From NCBI GenBank assembly GCA_965278945.1, contig OZ257128.1:2914001-2978000 (forward strand): 64,000 nucleotides of DNA, in the 5' to 3' direction. Source of the stretch: UBA10649 sp965278945. Its GTDB lineage: Bacteria > Actinomycetota > Actinomycetes > S36-B12. The notes beneath the pieces are model-generated. The model was not told the DNA's origin, searched no databases, and saw nothing but the letters and a program-made list of their open reading frames with translations. The translations under genes were made by a program, and so were the position numbers. This document shows positions 32,436 to 42,037 of the stretch, piece by piece (positions within the stretch are counted from its first letter, which is position 1; every line of letters begins with the position of its first letter).

Positions 32436-34594
32436 CGGTCGACACTCGAAGCCCCGAGGCGCCGGCGAGCAAGCCCGCCGCCTCGGGACGGCGCGCGGAC
32501 ATCCAAGGGCTGCGCGCCATCGCCGTGCTGCTCGTCGTCGCGTTCCACGCGAAGCTGCCGATCCCGGGCGGATTCGTCGGAGTCGACGTGTTCTTCGTGA
32601 TCTCCGGCTTCGTCATCACCGCGATGCTGATGCGCCAGTGGATCGCGACCGGGTCCATTGCCTTCGGACGCTTCTACTTCAGGAGATTCCTCCGCCTCAC
32701 TCCGGCTCTGGCGCTGCTGGTCGCGGTCGTCGCAGCCGCGTCGGTGCTCCTCGAGAATCCGTTCGGCGCGCAGCAGACCACGGCGCGCACCGGAATCGGC
32801 GCAATGCTGCTGTCGGCAAACGGGGTCATCGCCCATGCCTCGGGCGACTACTTCGCCTCGAACGCCACGAACAACCCGCTGCTGCATACCTGGTCGCTCT
32901 CGGTGGAGGAGCAGTTCTACCTGGCGTTCCCCGCGTTGTTCGCTCTCGGCTGGCTGCTCTCGCGAAGGCTGAATCGCCGACTCCTGCCGCCGATCATCTT
33001 CGTCGCGGTGATCGGGGCCGGCTCGTTCATCGCGTCGATCGCGTTCAGCTACGGGTCGACGGCGCTCAGCGGACTGACCGAGTTCTTCGGCGGACCGGAG
33101 AGCTTCGCCTTCTACTCGCCCTTCACCCGGGCCTGGGAGTTCGCCGCAGGAGCCCTGCTTGCCCTCGTCCTCGAGCGACTGGGCGCGATGCGGAGATCCA
33201 TGTCGACGCTGACCGGTGTCGTCGGCGCGGGCCTGCTCGTCATGTCGGCATTCTTCATCAACGAGTCAATGGCGTTCCCCGGCATCGTCGCCGTGCTGCC
33301 CGTGGCCGGAACCGTGCTCCTCATCCTCGCCGGGGCACATCACACCACCGGCGTCAACGCCGCCCTGTCGACGCGCCCCTTCGTCGCCATCGGTGACGTC
33401 TCGTACTCCTGGTACCTGTGGCATTGGCCGATCATCGTGTTCACCGCGCTCCTGTTTCCCGGGCAGCGAGCGCTCCTCGTCATCGTCGCGGCGGCCTCGT
33501 TGCTTCCCGCGGTCGCGTCCTACCTACTCCTGGAGCAGCCCATGCGCCGACTTCGCCCGCGATCGCGCCCGCGCGCGACCGCAGTCATCGTCACGACCCT
33601 CGCGGTTCCGACCGCGACCTGCATGGTCCTTCTCCTCGGCGCGAATGCCGGCTGGGGCCTGACGCCGGCCTCGGGCACATCTGCAGCGACAGCGGTTGGT
33701 GCCAATGGCGAATCGGCTCCGCAGGAGATGGCCGTCGCCGACGGCGAGGTGGCCGGCGGGGAGGGCGGCAGCCTTCGCTCGCAGCACATCGCCGTGCGAG
33801 CCGGCTGCGTCAACACCAGCCTCAATCCGCGCAAGTGCCGTTTCGGTCCGGAGAACCCGATCGGCACCGTGCTGCTCGCCGGCGACTCGCAGGCATATGC
33901 ACTTGCCGACGGCGTCGTCGCCGCTGCTGGCGAGCTCGGCTACGACACGGTGGTCACCAGCCACACCGGATGCCCGTTCCTTGGCCGCGAGTCCAGTGGC
34001 GTCCACAACTACCCCTGCAGGTCGTGGCAGAAGTCGATCGTCGAGTGGGCATTGAAGACCAAGCCGAAGGCAGTCCTCATCGGCAATCTGTCCGAGGGCT
34101 ACGTGCACCCCGAGGACGGCTGGCGCACCGCGGCACGCGACGACGGCAGCCGTGCCGGCTCGGTTGACGAGGCAGTGAAGCTGTGGCGCGCGGGACTGGA
34201 TCCCATTGTCTCCACCCTGCGCAAGGCCGGCATCGGCGTGGTGATCATCTCGTCGGTCCCCCAGATGACCGGATACACCGACGGCACGTCTCTTCTGTCC
34301 CAGGCTTTCGGAACACGGGACTTCTCGATCTCGCGCGAGGACTCAGAGAACCACCGGCTCCCGGCCATCAACGCGGAGAAGGCGATCGCCAAGGCATATC
34401 CCGGAACGGTCGTATTCGATCCGCACCCGTCGCTGTGCGACGACGACGTGTGCTGGGCCAGCCGCGACGGCGAAGTCCTGTACCAGGACGAGACGCACCT
34501 GAGCGTCGACGGCTCGATGCTCCTCGTCGACCGCCTTCGCGCGGCCATGACGTCGGCCGGCGTCACCGCTGCGGCGAGCACTCCGGCGTCGTAA
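32432..34594 (+). CDS. OafA-type acyltransferase with C-terminal SGNH domain
   Basis: This 720-residue integral membrane O-acyltransferase acylates surface sugars or glycans. Residues about 20-360 are the AT3 domain with ten helices, including RADIQGLRAIAVLLVVAFHAK with the conserved Arg and His, and SVEEQFYLAFPALF. A linker follows, then a periplasmic SGNH hydrolase-like domain with VLLAGDSQAYAL (block I, Asp-Ser) and DETHLSVDGS (block V, Asp-x2-His). The two-domain form usually acetylates peptidoglycan or exopolysaccharide. The GTG at 32432 overlaps the EamA stop; an in-frame start far upstream would lie inside the EamA gene and was rejected. Confidence 0.9.
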   Translation: MTVDTRSPEAPASKPAASGRRADIQGLRAIAVLLVVAFHAKLPIPGGFVGVDVFFVISGFVITAMLMRQWIATGSIAFGRFYFRRFLRLTPALALLVAVVAAASVLLENPFGAQQTTARTGIGAMLLSANGVIAHASGDYFASNATNNPLLHTWSLSVEEQFYLAFPALFALGWLLSRRLNRRLLPPIIFVAVIGAGSFIASIAFSYGSTALSGLTEFFGGPESFAFYSPFTRAWEFAAGALLALVLERLGAMRRSMSTLTGVVGAGLLVMSAFFINESMAFPGIVAVLPVAGTVLLILAGAHHTTGVNAALSTRPFVAIGDVSYSWYLWHWPIIVFTALLFPGQRALLVIVAAASLLPAVASYLLLEQPMRRLRPRSRPRATAVIVTTLAVPTATCMVLLLGANAGWGLTPASGTSAATAVGANGESAPQEMAVADGEVAGGEGGSLRSQHIAVRAGCVNTSLNPRKCRFGPENPIGTVLLAGDSQAYALADGVVAAAGELGYDTVVTSHTGCPFLGRESSGVHNYPCRSWQKSIVEWALKTKPKAVLIGNLSEGYVHPEDGWRTAARDDGSRAGSVDEAVKLWRAGLDPIVSTLRKAGIGVVIISSVPQMTGYTDGTSLLSQAFGTRDFSISREDSENHRLPAINAEKAIAKAYPGTVVFDPHPSLCDDDVCWASRDGEVLYQDETHLSVDGSMLLVDRLRAAMTSAGVTAAASTPAS

Positions 34595-34636
34595 AGGCCC
34601 GCCTGCCCACTGGACAATCGGAATAGCCTGCGTGGT

Positions 34637-36160
34637 GTGACACTGCGTGTACGAATGCTCATCGCCTCTGGCGTGGCCTTCGTCGCGCTGTTCGCGATGG
34701 CACTGCTCGTCTTCCTGCAGTTCTCCCTGACGAGTGCCGGGGCACAGGCCATTCAGGAAGCACTGTCCCCCGCATCGGATTCGAGCGCCTCGCTGAGCCT
34801 TGCCCAGGCCAACGCCAGCGGTGCCCTGTCCGACTTCATCATGCTCGAGCGGGCCAGGTCACTCACCGAGTACCGCGATTCGATCGCGTCTGCTGGCTCG
34901 CTTCTCGACCAGCTCGGCGAGACCATCCCCGACGACGAGATCGAACTCGAGGCACTGCTCGCGACCGCGCGCTCGACTCAGGAGACGTGGATCGCCTCCG
35001 ACAGCGAGCCATCAGTGGTCGCGATGCTCTCCGGCCAGCAGGCGCGTGCGGTCCGTATCACCAACGCGAGGGCCGCGTGGACCAGCTACGACGCGATGAC
35101 CGAGGCATCGAACGCGCTGGCCAAGGCGGTCAACCGGGCCCGAGACGAGGCATCGGACGTCGTGAACGGGTTCACGGTGTTCCTCGGCGTAACACTGCTC
35201 GTCGTCGGCATCCTCATCACCGCCGGGCTCGTCGCCTTCCTCATGGGAATCCAGCACTGGGTCCTCGCTCCGCTGAGGCATATACGCAAGAACCTTCAGC
35301 AGGCGGCGCGCGAAGTCGGTCATGAGACGCCCATCGAGCCGGTCGGTCCACCCGAACTGCGCGACGTCGCCGTCGACGGAGAGCACCTGCGACGCAGCCT
35401 GGTCAGCGAGATCGATGATGCGCGAGCAGCGCGGGAGGGACTCGCGCAGGACGCACCGCTCGTCGCGGCAATGCAAGCTGAGCTGGTCGCTCCGGTCGTC
35501 GATGTACCGGGCATCATCGTGGCCGGCGTGAGCCAGTCGGCAGAGGGCGTCATGGCGGGCGACTGGTGGGACCAGATCGTGCGGCCCGATGGAACGCTCG
35601 CCCTCGTGGTCGCCGACGTCAGCGGGCACGGTCCCGAAGCCAGCGTGACCGCCATCCGCGTTCGCTCGGTCCTGCGCTCCGGTCTTGAACGCGGCCTGCC
35701 TCTCGAGGAGATCGTCGAGATGGCGGCGGCATCGTGCGCCAACGACGCTCACTTCGTGACGGGGATCGTGCTGGTCATCGATCCGGTAGGCGGCACGGTG
35801 TCCTGGCTGAATGCCGGACATCACCCCGCGATCCTGGTCACCCACGACAAGGACGCTTCGCTATGCGAGCCGACAGGCCCGCTGATCTCGTCCCTCGGCG
35901 GTACCTGGACGGTGCGATCGCGCTACTTCAGGCCGGGGGACGTGCTCGTCGCATTCACCGATGGTCTCGTGGAATCGCGAAACGCCGACGGTGACGAACT
36001 CGAGTCGTCGATGGTGTCGCAGTTCATCCGAGGACTGGATTCGTGGGTGCGGGAGAGCCCCGACGAACTGATCACCCGACTCCTGGCACAGGTTCGTCAC
36101 CGGGCATCTGACTGGCGCCGGGACGACGTCACCCTCGTGGCCGCGGCTCGTCCCAGATAG
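34637..36160 (+). CDS. Membrane sensor PP2C-type phosphatase (SpoIIE family)
   Basis: This 507-residue protein has two membrane helices (about residues 5-30 and 178-205) around an extracellular helical sensor region, then a HAMP-like linker (about 206-260) and a cytoplasmic SpoIIE-type serine phosphatase domain. The domain motifs are AGDWWDQI, LVVADVSGHGPEAS, LNAGHHPAIL and LVAFTDGLVESRNADG, with the metal-binding Asp residues in place. Such proteins usually dephosphorylate anti-sigma-factor antagonists and so activate a sigma factor. No partner-switching gene is adjacent. The start is GTG at 34637. Confidence 0.88.
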   Translation: MTLRVRMLIASGVAFVALFAMALLVFLQFSLTSAGAQAIQEALSPASDSSASLSLAQANASGALSDFIMLERARSLTEYRDSIASAGSLLDQLGETIPDDEIELEALLATARSTQETWIASDSEPSVVAMLSGQQARAVRITNARAAWTSYDAMTEASNALAKAVNRARDEASDVVNGFTVFLGVTLLVVGILITAGLVAFLMGIQHWVLAPLRHIRKNLQQAAREVGHETPIEPVGPPELRDVAVDGEHLRRSLVSEIDDARAAREGLAQDAPLVAAMQAELVAPVVDVPGIIVAGVSQSAEGVMAGDWWDQIVRPDGTLALVVADVSGHGPEASVTAIRVRSVLRSGLERGLPLEEIVEMAAASCANDAHFVTGIVLVIDPVGGTVSWLNAGHHPAILVTHDKDASLCEPTGPLISSLGGTWTVRSRYFRPGDVLVAFTDGLVESRNADGDELESSMVSQFIRGLDSWVRESPDELITRLLAQVRHRASDWRRDDVTLVAAARPR

Positions 36161-36172
36161 CCCCGATAAGCC

Positions 36173-36207
36173 CCTCGCCCGGCGAGGCGCTGGTCGGCGA
36201 CCGACCA
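36173..36207. terminator. Two small hairpins after the phosphatase gene
   Basis: Two adjacent palindromes lie in the 68-base gap before the glycosidase gene: CCTCGCC-C-GGCGAGG (36173-36187) and TGGTCGG-CGA-CCGACCA (36191-36207). They may terminate transcription of the phosphatase gene. No T-run follows, so the assignment is tentative. Confidence 0.45.
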
Positions 36208-36228
36208 CTCGCATGGCACCATGGCTCA

Positions 36229-37506
36229 ATGCGCCTTTTCCGCCCAGCAGCCCTGAGCCTGCTCGCCGTGTCCGCCCTGACCGCCTCGGTCCTCGCCAGT
36301 GGTGCAGCCCAAGCGGCTCCCGCTCCCGCGCAGGCACCCACGCAGAACCTCAAGGGAACCACGGTGCAGCCGACGCTGTTCGGCATGCACGTGTTCAACC
36401 TGCAGGACGGCGTATGGCCGACAATCCCGGTGGGATCGATCCGTCTGTGGGACAACCAGACGACGTGGTCCTCGGTCGAGACCGCGCAGAACGTGTTCGA
36501 CTGGACGAAGCTGGACAAGGCCGTCTCGACCGCGCAGAACAACGGCGTGAACGACATCCTCATGGTGCTCGCCGGAACTCCGCTGTGGGCCACTGACGAC
36601 CCCGCCGCAGGAGGCACCGCTGGCGTGCTCCCAGGCGCCGCCGGCATGCCGAAGAACCTCGCCGACTGGGACGACTGGGTGCTGCAGGTCGTCAATCGCT
36701 ACAAGGGCCGCATCACCTCGTACCAGCCGTGGAACGAGGCCAACCTCACGACGTTCTCGACCGGAACGCCCAAGGAGATGGCCGATCTCACCAAGCGCGC
36801 GTACGACATCATCAAGGCCGTCGACCCCGCCGCCAAGGTCGTCGCTCCCAGCACCGGCACGCGCCTGGGCGGTCCTTTCAATAAGTTCTACCCGGCCTAC
36901 CTCGCCGAGTTGAAGGCCCGCAACTGGCCGGTCGACGTGTTCGCCGCGCACACCTACCCGCATTCCCTCGGCTCGCCCGTCGACCGTGGACTGCTCGCGC
37001 AGAAGTGGATCGACGCACTCAAGGCAGCGGGCGCACCCGACCTTCCCCTCTGGGACACCGAGAACAACTTCGGCCTCGCCGGACCGGGACCGCAGAACCC
37101 GGACCAGGACATCATCGGCAATCAGGCTGCCGAGTGGGCCGCACGCGCCTACCTCGACGCACTGCGGTTCAACATCAGCCGCGTCTACTGGTACTCATGG
37201 GGACCCGAGCTCGACCTCGTCGGCATCCAGATGAACAACGGAAGCCCGGCAGCGATCGCGCTGAACACCTTGCAGGCCTGGATCGTCGGGTCGAAGTTCA
37301 CCGGCTGCACGGGAACCGACAAGATCGTGTGCGGCTTCACTAAGCAGAACGGCGTGAAGACTCAGGTCGTCTGGGCCCAGACCGGCCGCAAGAGCTTCAC
37401 CATTCCCAAGCGCATGAAGCAGGTCTGCCAGCTGGACTCGGTCTGCACCGACGTCGGCCCGCGCAACAAGATTCGCGTGTCGGGTCCGGTGCTGTTCAAG
37501 CCGTAG
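36229..37506 (+). CDS. Secreted GH39-like glycoside hydrolase
   Basis: This 425-residue exported protein has a signal peptide ending near GAAQAAPAPA. A TIM-barrel of clan GH-A type follows: LFGMHVFN at the first strand, SIRLWDNQTTWSSVE, then SYQPWNEAN with probable acid/base Glu170 and LPLWDTENNFG with probable nucleophile Glu278. These placements fit GH39 or a related family. Activity on a surface or plant polysaccharide is likely but the sugar is unknown. A C-terminal tail of about 70 residues has four Cys residues. The last 11 bases overlap the convergent aminotransferase gene. Confidence 0.82.
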   Translation: MRLFRPAALSLLAVSALTASVLASGAAQAAPAPAQAPTQNLKGTTVQPTLFGMHVFNLQDGVWPTIPVGSIRLWDNQTTWSSVETAQNVFDWTKLDKAVSTAQNNGVNDILMVLAGTPLWATDDPAAGGTAGVLPGAAGMPKNLADWDDWVLQVVNRYKGRITSYQPWNEANLTTFSTGTPKEMADLTKRAYDIIKAVDPAAKVVAPSTGTRLGGPFNKFYPAYLAELKARNWPVDVFAAHTYPHSLGSPVDRGLLAQKWIDALKAAGAPDLPLWDTENNFGLAGPGPQNPDQDIIGNQAAEWAARAYLDALRFNISRVYWYSWGPELDLVGIQMNNGSPAAIALNTLQAWIVGSKFTGCTGTDKIVCGFTKQNGVKTQVVWAQTGRKSFTIPKRMKQVCQLDSVCTDVGPRNKIRVSGPVLFKP

Positions 37507-38830
37507 CGCGAAGAGCCTGCACAGCCTCGTCGAACAAGGCGGTGTGCAGGTCGACGTCGGCCGCACTCGTCTCCGGGCACATCAGTGCCATGTTGTGGAA
37601 CGGCGTCATGAGCACTCCCCTGTTCGACATGAACAGGTGGAAGAACTCATCGAGTTCACCGTCGTGCGCCTCGGCGGACTCGGTTCCCGTGCGCGGTGCT
37701 GGCGAGCAGAACCGGTACTCGGCACGCGCTCCGAGCTGAACGACCGACCAGTCCAGGTCATGTCGACGAAGTACCTCGTCGACACCATCACGAAATCGCG
37801 TTCCGAGATAGGTCATCCACGCGAAGGCCTCGTCGGTCAGGACGTAGCCGAGCGTCGCGCGCATGGCCGCGGTCGACAGGACATTTCCCGCCAGCGTGCC
37901 GCCGACACCGCCAACATCGTCCAGGTCCGCGTCAGCATCGGCGTAGATCTGCTCGGCAATGACCTCGCTGACTCCGTAGGCACCGCAGGGGATTCCGCCG
38001 CCGATGCCCTTGCCGATGACGAGGATGTCCGGCTCCAGGCCCCACGCGGCCGTGCACCCGCCAGGTCCCGCGGAGAACGTGTGGGTCTCGTCGATGAGCA
38101 GCAGCGTTCCGTGGCGCGTGCAGGCGTCGCGCACCGCCGCCAGGAAGCCGGGCTCCGGCAGCACGATGCCGATATTGGTGAGTGCCGGCTCCATGACGAG
38201 GACGGCGACATCCTCGTGCGCGAGTGCGCGCTCAACCGAGTCGATGTCGTTGAACTCGGCGATCCGAGTCGTCTGCTCGATGGGTACAGCCGGTCCAACG
38301 GATCCTGTTCGCGTGATCGTCTCGTCGACCGTGCCGTGATAGCAGTACTCGAATGCCATGATCTTCGATCGCCCGGTGACCATCCGCGCCATGCGCATCG
38401 CCCACCTGTTCGCGTCGGTCGCACTGAGACCGAACGACCAGCGAGGCAGCCCGAACCGGCGGCTCAGCTCGGCGGCAACCCATTCGGCATCGACGCTCGG
38501 CAGCATCGCAGTGAGGCCGCCGGCAATCTCGATCCGCTCGACCACGGCGGCGACCGTCGCCGCGGGCGAGTGGCCGGCCATAGCGGCGGTGTCGCCGAGC
38601 GCGAAGTCGACGTACTCGTGTCCATCGATGTCAGCGACCCGATTGCCGAGTGCGCCGGCGAGGTAGAGCGGGTAGCCCCCCGACCATCTATTCATCCACG
38701 TCATCGGCACGTTGCCGAGCAGGTGCGTCGCGTCCTCGAACGCCGCTCGAGACAGTGGCGTGCGGTCAACATGGAGCGCGCGCTCCGCCATGAGCAGGTC
38801 GCCGAGACGCCCACGATCGATCGGTGCCAC
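37496..38830 (-). CDS. Class III aminotransferase (glutamate-1-semialdehyde aminomutase-like)
   Basis: This 444-residue PLP enzyme contains EYCYHGTVDETI in the cofactor region, VLVMEPALTNIG, LLIDETHTFSAGPGG with the PLP-nitrogen Asp, and VIGKGIGGGIPCGAYG with the Schiff-base Lys. It most resembles the glutamate-1-semialdehyde 2,1-aminomutase-like branch. No haem genes are nearby, so it may act on another amino acid. The GTG at 38830 is chosen because GGGGAGG lies 9 bases upstream. It converges on, and overlaps, the glycosidase gene. Confidence 0.82.
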   Translation of the reverse strand: MAPIDRGRLGDLLMAERALHVDRTPLSRAAFEDATHLLGNVPMTWMNRWSGGYPLYLAGALGNRVADIDGHEYVDFALGDTAAMAGHSPAATVAAVVERIEIAGGLTAMLPSVDAEWVAAELSRRFGLPRWSFGLSATDANRWAMRMARMVTGRSKIMAFEYCYHGTVDETITRTGSVGPAVPIEQTTRIAEFNDIDSVERALAHEDVAVLVMEPALTNIGIVLPEPGFLAAVRDACTRHGTLLLIDETHTFSAGPGGCTAAWGLEPDILVIGKGIGGGIPCGAYGVSEVIAEQIYADADADLDDVGGVGGTLAGNVLSTAAMRATLGYVLTDEAFAWMTYLGTRFRDGVDEVLRRHDLDWSVVQLGARAEYRFCSPAPRTGTESAEAHDGELDEFFHLFMSNRGVLMTPFHNMALMCPETSAADVDLHTALFDEAVQALRATA

Positions 38831-38909
38831 GGCTTGTAACCTCCCCAAGCGCGACCCTAAGCCGTCGTGCCGATCGTTGTCATGCCGATCCTCGTGGCAG
38901 GCTTGCCCC

Positions 38910-39458
38910 GTGTCCGAACCGGAGGTGTCAACGGAGCCGCGTCACCACGAGGAACTGCGGCTGCGCATCTGGTTCCTCGTGCTTGATCCGCACGTCCTCA
39001 TCTACTCCACGATCATCCTGATGACCTCGTACGCGCTGTTCGACGAAGGCACCGAGAGCCTCGGCCGGGAGGCCTGGTTCCAGTTCGTGGGCATCGGATT
39101 CGCACCGCTATTCGCCCTGGCGATGGCGCACTCCTTCTCCGATGCCCTCGACTTCCAGATCCGCAACAGGCGCCGGCTCACCTGGCCGGATCGACGCCGG
39201 CTCGTGGTGCACAACTCCCAGTACGTGTTCGTCTTCGTGCCGGCCATCGTGTTCCTCGGCATTTTGACCCTGGCCAACGTCGATGCCAACGTCGCGGTCG
39301 ACTTCGTCCTGCTGCTCGGACTGGCCAGCCTGGTCTACTGGGGGTCCTTCGCCGCTCACAAGGCCAAGCTGAGCTGGGTGCGCCAGGTGACCTTCGGCCT
39401 GAGTTACGGATTCATGGGATTTCTCGTCCTGATCGTCGAACTGGCGATCACCCACTAA
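38910..39458 (+). CDS. Membrane protein of unknown function
   Basis: This 182-residue protein has four predicted membrane helices (about residues 27-48, 58-80, 108-130 and 134-155, with a possible fifth near the end). A charged cytoplasmic N-terminus precedes LRIWFLVLDPHVLIYSTIILM. No motif is recognised. The GTG at 38910 is taken as the start because the upstream part of the frame is antisense to the aminotransferase gene. A short gap follows before the Vgb-like gene. Confidence 0.6.
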   Translation: MSEPEVSTEPRHHEELRLRIWFLVLDPHVLIYSTIILMTSYALFDEGTESLGREAWFQFVGIGFAPLFALAMAHSFSDALDFQIRNRRRLTWPDRRRLVVHNSQYVFVFVPAIVFLGILTLANVDANVAVDFVLLLGLASLVYWGSFAAHKAKLSWVRQVTFGLSYGFMGFLVLIVELAITH

Positions 39459-39567
39459 GGGAATCTGCCGGATGTGACACAACTGCGACACGTCGGTTGG
39501 TCACATGCAAGCGTTTCCGGGTAACAGTGGAGAGATAGTCCGCCCGCCCTTCCCCGGAGGTCTTCAC

Positions 39568-41223
39568 ATGCGTTCGCGCCTGCTCATGCGCTCATTCGTC
39601 GTCAGTTCGGTATCCCTCGCGCTCGTGGCCACCGGCCTGCTCGGTGCCCAGGCGGCGTCCGCGGCCACCGGTGACATCACCGAGTTCGCGCTCCCGGGCG
39701 GGGCGACGCAGCCCCAGTCGCTCGCCTCCGACGCCGACGGGAACATCTGGATCACCCTCGACGGCAGCGGAACGCTGGCCAAGGCGACCCTCGACGGCGT
39801 CATGACCGTGGTCGTCGGCGGTAGTTCCAACACCGGACCCGACGCGATCGTTCTCGGGCCCGATCGGCGCATGTGGTACGCCGAGGAGACGACCAACCGG
39901 ATCTCCGCGGTGACCACCGCCACCGGTGCCGTCGCCTCCTACCCACTGCCCTCGGGGGGCTCCAGGCCGACAGGCATCACCGCCGGACCCGACGGGGCGC
40001 TGTGGTTCACCGAGTTCGGCGGGAATCGGATCGGACGCATCACCACGGCCGGAGTGATCACCGAGTTCGACCTCCCTAACGGGTCGGGCCCGACGTCGAT
40101 CACCACCGGCTCGGACGGGAACCTGTGGTTCACCCAGCGCACCGCCAACGCCATCGGCAAGATCACCACGGCCGGGGTCATCAGCAACTTCACGCTACCC
40201 TCGTCGGGATCGCAGCCCCTGGACATCGCGGCCGGCTCGGACGGGAACCTGTGGTTCACCGAGTTCGCAGGCAATCGCATCGGCCGGATCACACCAGCCG
40301 GCCTGATCGCCGAGTTCGCGCTGCCGACCTCTGGCGCGCAGCCCACGCAGATCGCGGCCGCCGCTGACAAGAACCTCTGGTTCACCGAGGCCGGAACGAA
40401 TCGCGTCGCTCGCATCACGACCGCCGGCACCATCACCGAGTTCGCCGTGCCGACGGGCAGCAGTGGCCTGACGGGGATCGCGGGCGCCGCCGACGGCAAT
40501 GTGTGGTTTGCGGAATCTGCCGGCAATCGCCTTGGTCGCGTGCTCACCGGAGTGGTACCTGCGGCAACTGCCGCGCCGGCGATCACCGGCCCGAGCACGG
40601 TGGTCGGCCAGCAGCTGACGGGTTCCACTGGCTCATGGTCATGGCGTCCGACGTCGTACACGTTCCAGTGGCAGCGATGCGCGACGGCCGATGCTTCCTC
40701 GTGCGTGTCCATCCCGGGAGCAACGAACGCGACCTACGTCATCGTCACGGACGATGCCAGCAAGCGACTACGCGTCCAGGTCTCGGCAACTAATCTCAAT
40801 GGCGCCGTCGCGACTGCGGCTTCGAGCACTCTGCTCACCATCGATGGCCTTCCGCCGAAGCCCATCCCCGCGCCCGTCGTCGGCGGCCAGACGGTAACCA
40901 TCGCCGGTGGCGTCACGGCAACCCTCAAGGGACCCAAGACCCCCAAGCGGACCCGCCTGCTGAACTACTCGGTGCGCATGAGTAATCCGGCGGTGCGCGG
41001 CAAGGCGCGCATCACGATCGTCGACTTCAGCGGTCGCGAAGTACGCGTCATCGCCACCGGACGATGGATCAAGCCGAACGGCATCGCCCGCCGACTCGCG
41101 CGAGTGACCAAGTCCGTGCCACCCGGGCAGTACACCTTGAAGGCCGTGTTCACTCCGCGCGCCGACATGATGACGACGTACTCGGTCGCCACGATGACGA
41201 AGCCGATCTACGTCAGGCGGTAA
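39568..41223 (+). CDS. Secreted Vgb-like beta-propeller protein with Ig-like domain
   Basis: This 551-residue exported protein has a signal peptide ending near GAQAASAATG. About residues 35-330 form repeats of the virginiamycin B lyase/NHL type, each carrying a version of LWFTEFGGNRIGRITTAG. An Ig-like repeat follows (about 335-430, with WRPTSYTFQWQRC...CVSIPGATNATY), and then a basic C-terminal domain. Virginiamycin B lyase is a compact cytoplasmic enzyme, so the fused, secreted form here is more likely a surface-binding protein; antibiotic inactivation should not be assumed. The ATG at 39568 has GGAGG 7 bases upstream. The 3' end overlaps the map gene by 11 bases. Confidence 0.8.
   Translation: MRSRLLMRSFVVSSVSLALVATGLLGAQAASAATGDITEFALPGGATQPQSLASDADGNIWITLDGSGTLAKATLDGVMTVVVGGSSNTGPDAIVLGPDRRMWYAEETTNRISAVTTATGAVASYPLPSGGSRPTGITAGPDGALWFTEFGGNRIGRITTAGVITEFDLPNGSGPTSITTGSDGNLWFTQRTANAIGKITTAGVISNFTLPSSGSQPLDIAAGSDGNLWFTEFAGNRIGRITPAGLIAEFALPTSGAQPTQIAAAADKNLWFTEAGTNRVARITTAGTITEFAVPTGSSGLTGIAGAADGNVWFAESAGNRLGRVLTGVVPAATAAPAITGPSTVVGQQLTGSTGSWSWRPTSYTFQWQRCATADASSCVSIPGATNATYVIVTDDASKRLRVQVSATNLNGAVATAASSTLLTIDGLPPKPIPAPVVGGQTVTIAGGVTATLKGPKTPKRTRLLNYSVRMSNPAVRGKARITIVDFSGREVRVIATGRWIKPNGIARRLARVTKSVPPGQYTLKAVFTPRADMMTTYSVATMTKPIYVRR
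40106..40260 (+). repeat. 29-base direct repeat pair in the propeller gene
   Basis: The same 29 bases occur at 40106-40134 and 40232-40260, 126 bases apart (42 codons, one propeller blade). They encode the GSDGNLWFT part of two successive blades. The identity at DNA level suggests recent duplication or gene conversion between blades. Confidence 0.85.
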
Positions 41224-41977
41224 GGATGACGGGGCCGTCATCGGTGATCGCGATGGTGTGCTCGCTGTGAGCGGTACGTGCACCGGTCGCGCTACGAAGG
41301 GTCCATCCATCTGAGTCGACCCTGAGCACGTCGGTGTCGGCCATGATCCACGGCTCGATCGCGAGGAGTAGTCCAGGGCGCAGCTTGTAGCCGCGGCCGG
41401 GCCGTCCGGCATTGGGGATGTGCGGATCCTGGTGCATCGTCGACCCGACTCCGTGCCCGCCGAACTCGCCGTTGACCAGGTAGCCAGCACCGGCGAGCAC
41501 CGTGCCGATTTCGTGCGAGATGTCCCCGATGCGCGCACCCGGCACCGCGACGGCGATTCCGGCTGCGAGCGCTCGTCGCGTGGCGTCGATCATGCGCACG
41601 TCCTCCTCGTCGATCGTGTCACCGACGACGAAGCTGATCGCGGCGTCGGTGACGATGCCGTCGAGGGAGGCGGCGAAGTCCAAGGTGAGCAGGTCGCCGT
41701 CCTGCAGGTCGTAGTCGTGCGGGAGGCCGTGCAGCACGGCGTCGTTCACCGAGGTGCAGATCACGTGCCCGAACGGCCCACGGCCGAATGAGGGGGCGTA
41801 GTCGACGTAGCACGAGACGGCTCCGGCGTCGGCGATCAGGTCCGCGACCCAACCGTCGATCTCCAGCAGGTTCGTTCCGACCGTGGTTCGATCCCGCATC
41901 GCCCGCAGGACACTTCCGATGAACCCACCGCTGGCACGCGCTCGGCCCAGGTCGTCGGGGCCGAAGAGCTCGATCAT
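41213..41977 (-). CDS. map: Type I methionine aminopeptidase
   Basis: This enzyme removes the initiator Met from new proteins, using two metal ions. The five ligands are visible: the two Asp in LTLDFAASLDGIVTDAA, His in GEFGGHGVG, Glu in LLAIEPWIM and Glu in AHSEHTIAI. The 254-residue length lacks the N-terminal zinc-finger linker found in some actinobacterial MetAPs. The ATG at 41977 has AGGTGG 5 bases upstream; a GTG three codons earlier is possible. It is probably not the only MetAP in the genome, because the housekeeping copy normally lies near secY. Confidence 0.93.
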   Translation of the reverse strand: MIELFGPDDLGRARASGGFIGSVLRAMRDRTTVGTNLLEIDGWVADLIADAGAVSCYVDYAPSFGRGPFGHVICTSVNDAVLHGLPHDYDLQDGDLLTLDFAASLDGIVTDAAISFVVGDTIDEEDVRMIDATRRALAAGIAVAVPGARIGDISHEIGTVLAGAGYLVNGEFGGHGVGSTMHQDPHIPNAGRPGRGYKLRPGLLLAIEPWIMADTDVLRVDSDGWTLRSATGARTAHSEHTIAITDDGPVILTA

Positions 41978-42037
41978 GCAGTCCACCTCACGCTAGGGAT
42001 AGCTAGACGCTACGCACGATCAGAGCCGAGCAGTCGA

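Noticed and set aside
39568..41223. Streptogramin (virginiamycin B) resistance gene
   Set aside because: The propeller repeats match in pattern only. The protein is exported and carries extra domains unlike the compact cytoplasmic lyase.
41885..41895. GGTTCGATCCC resembling a tRNA T-arm
   Set aside because: It lies inside the map gene and no acceptor or anticodon arm can be built around it.
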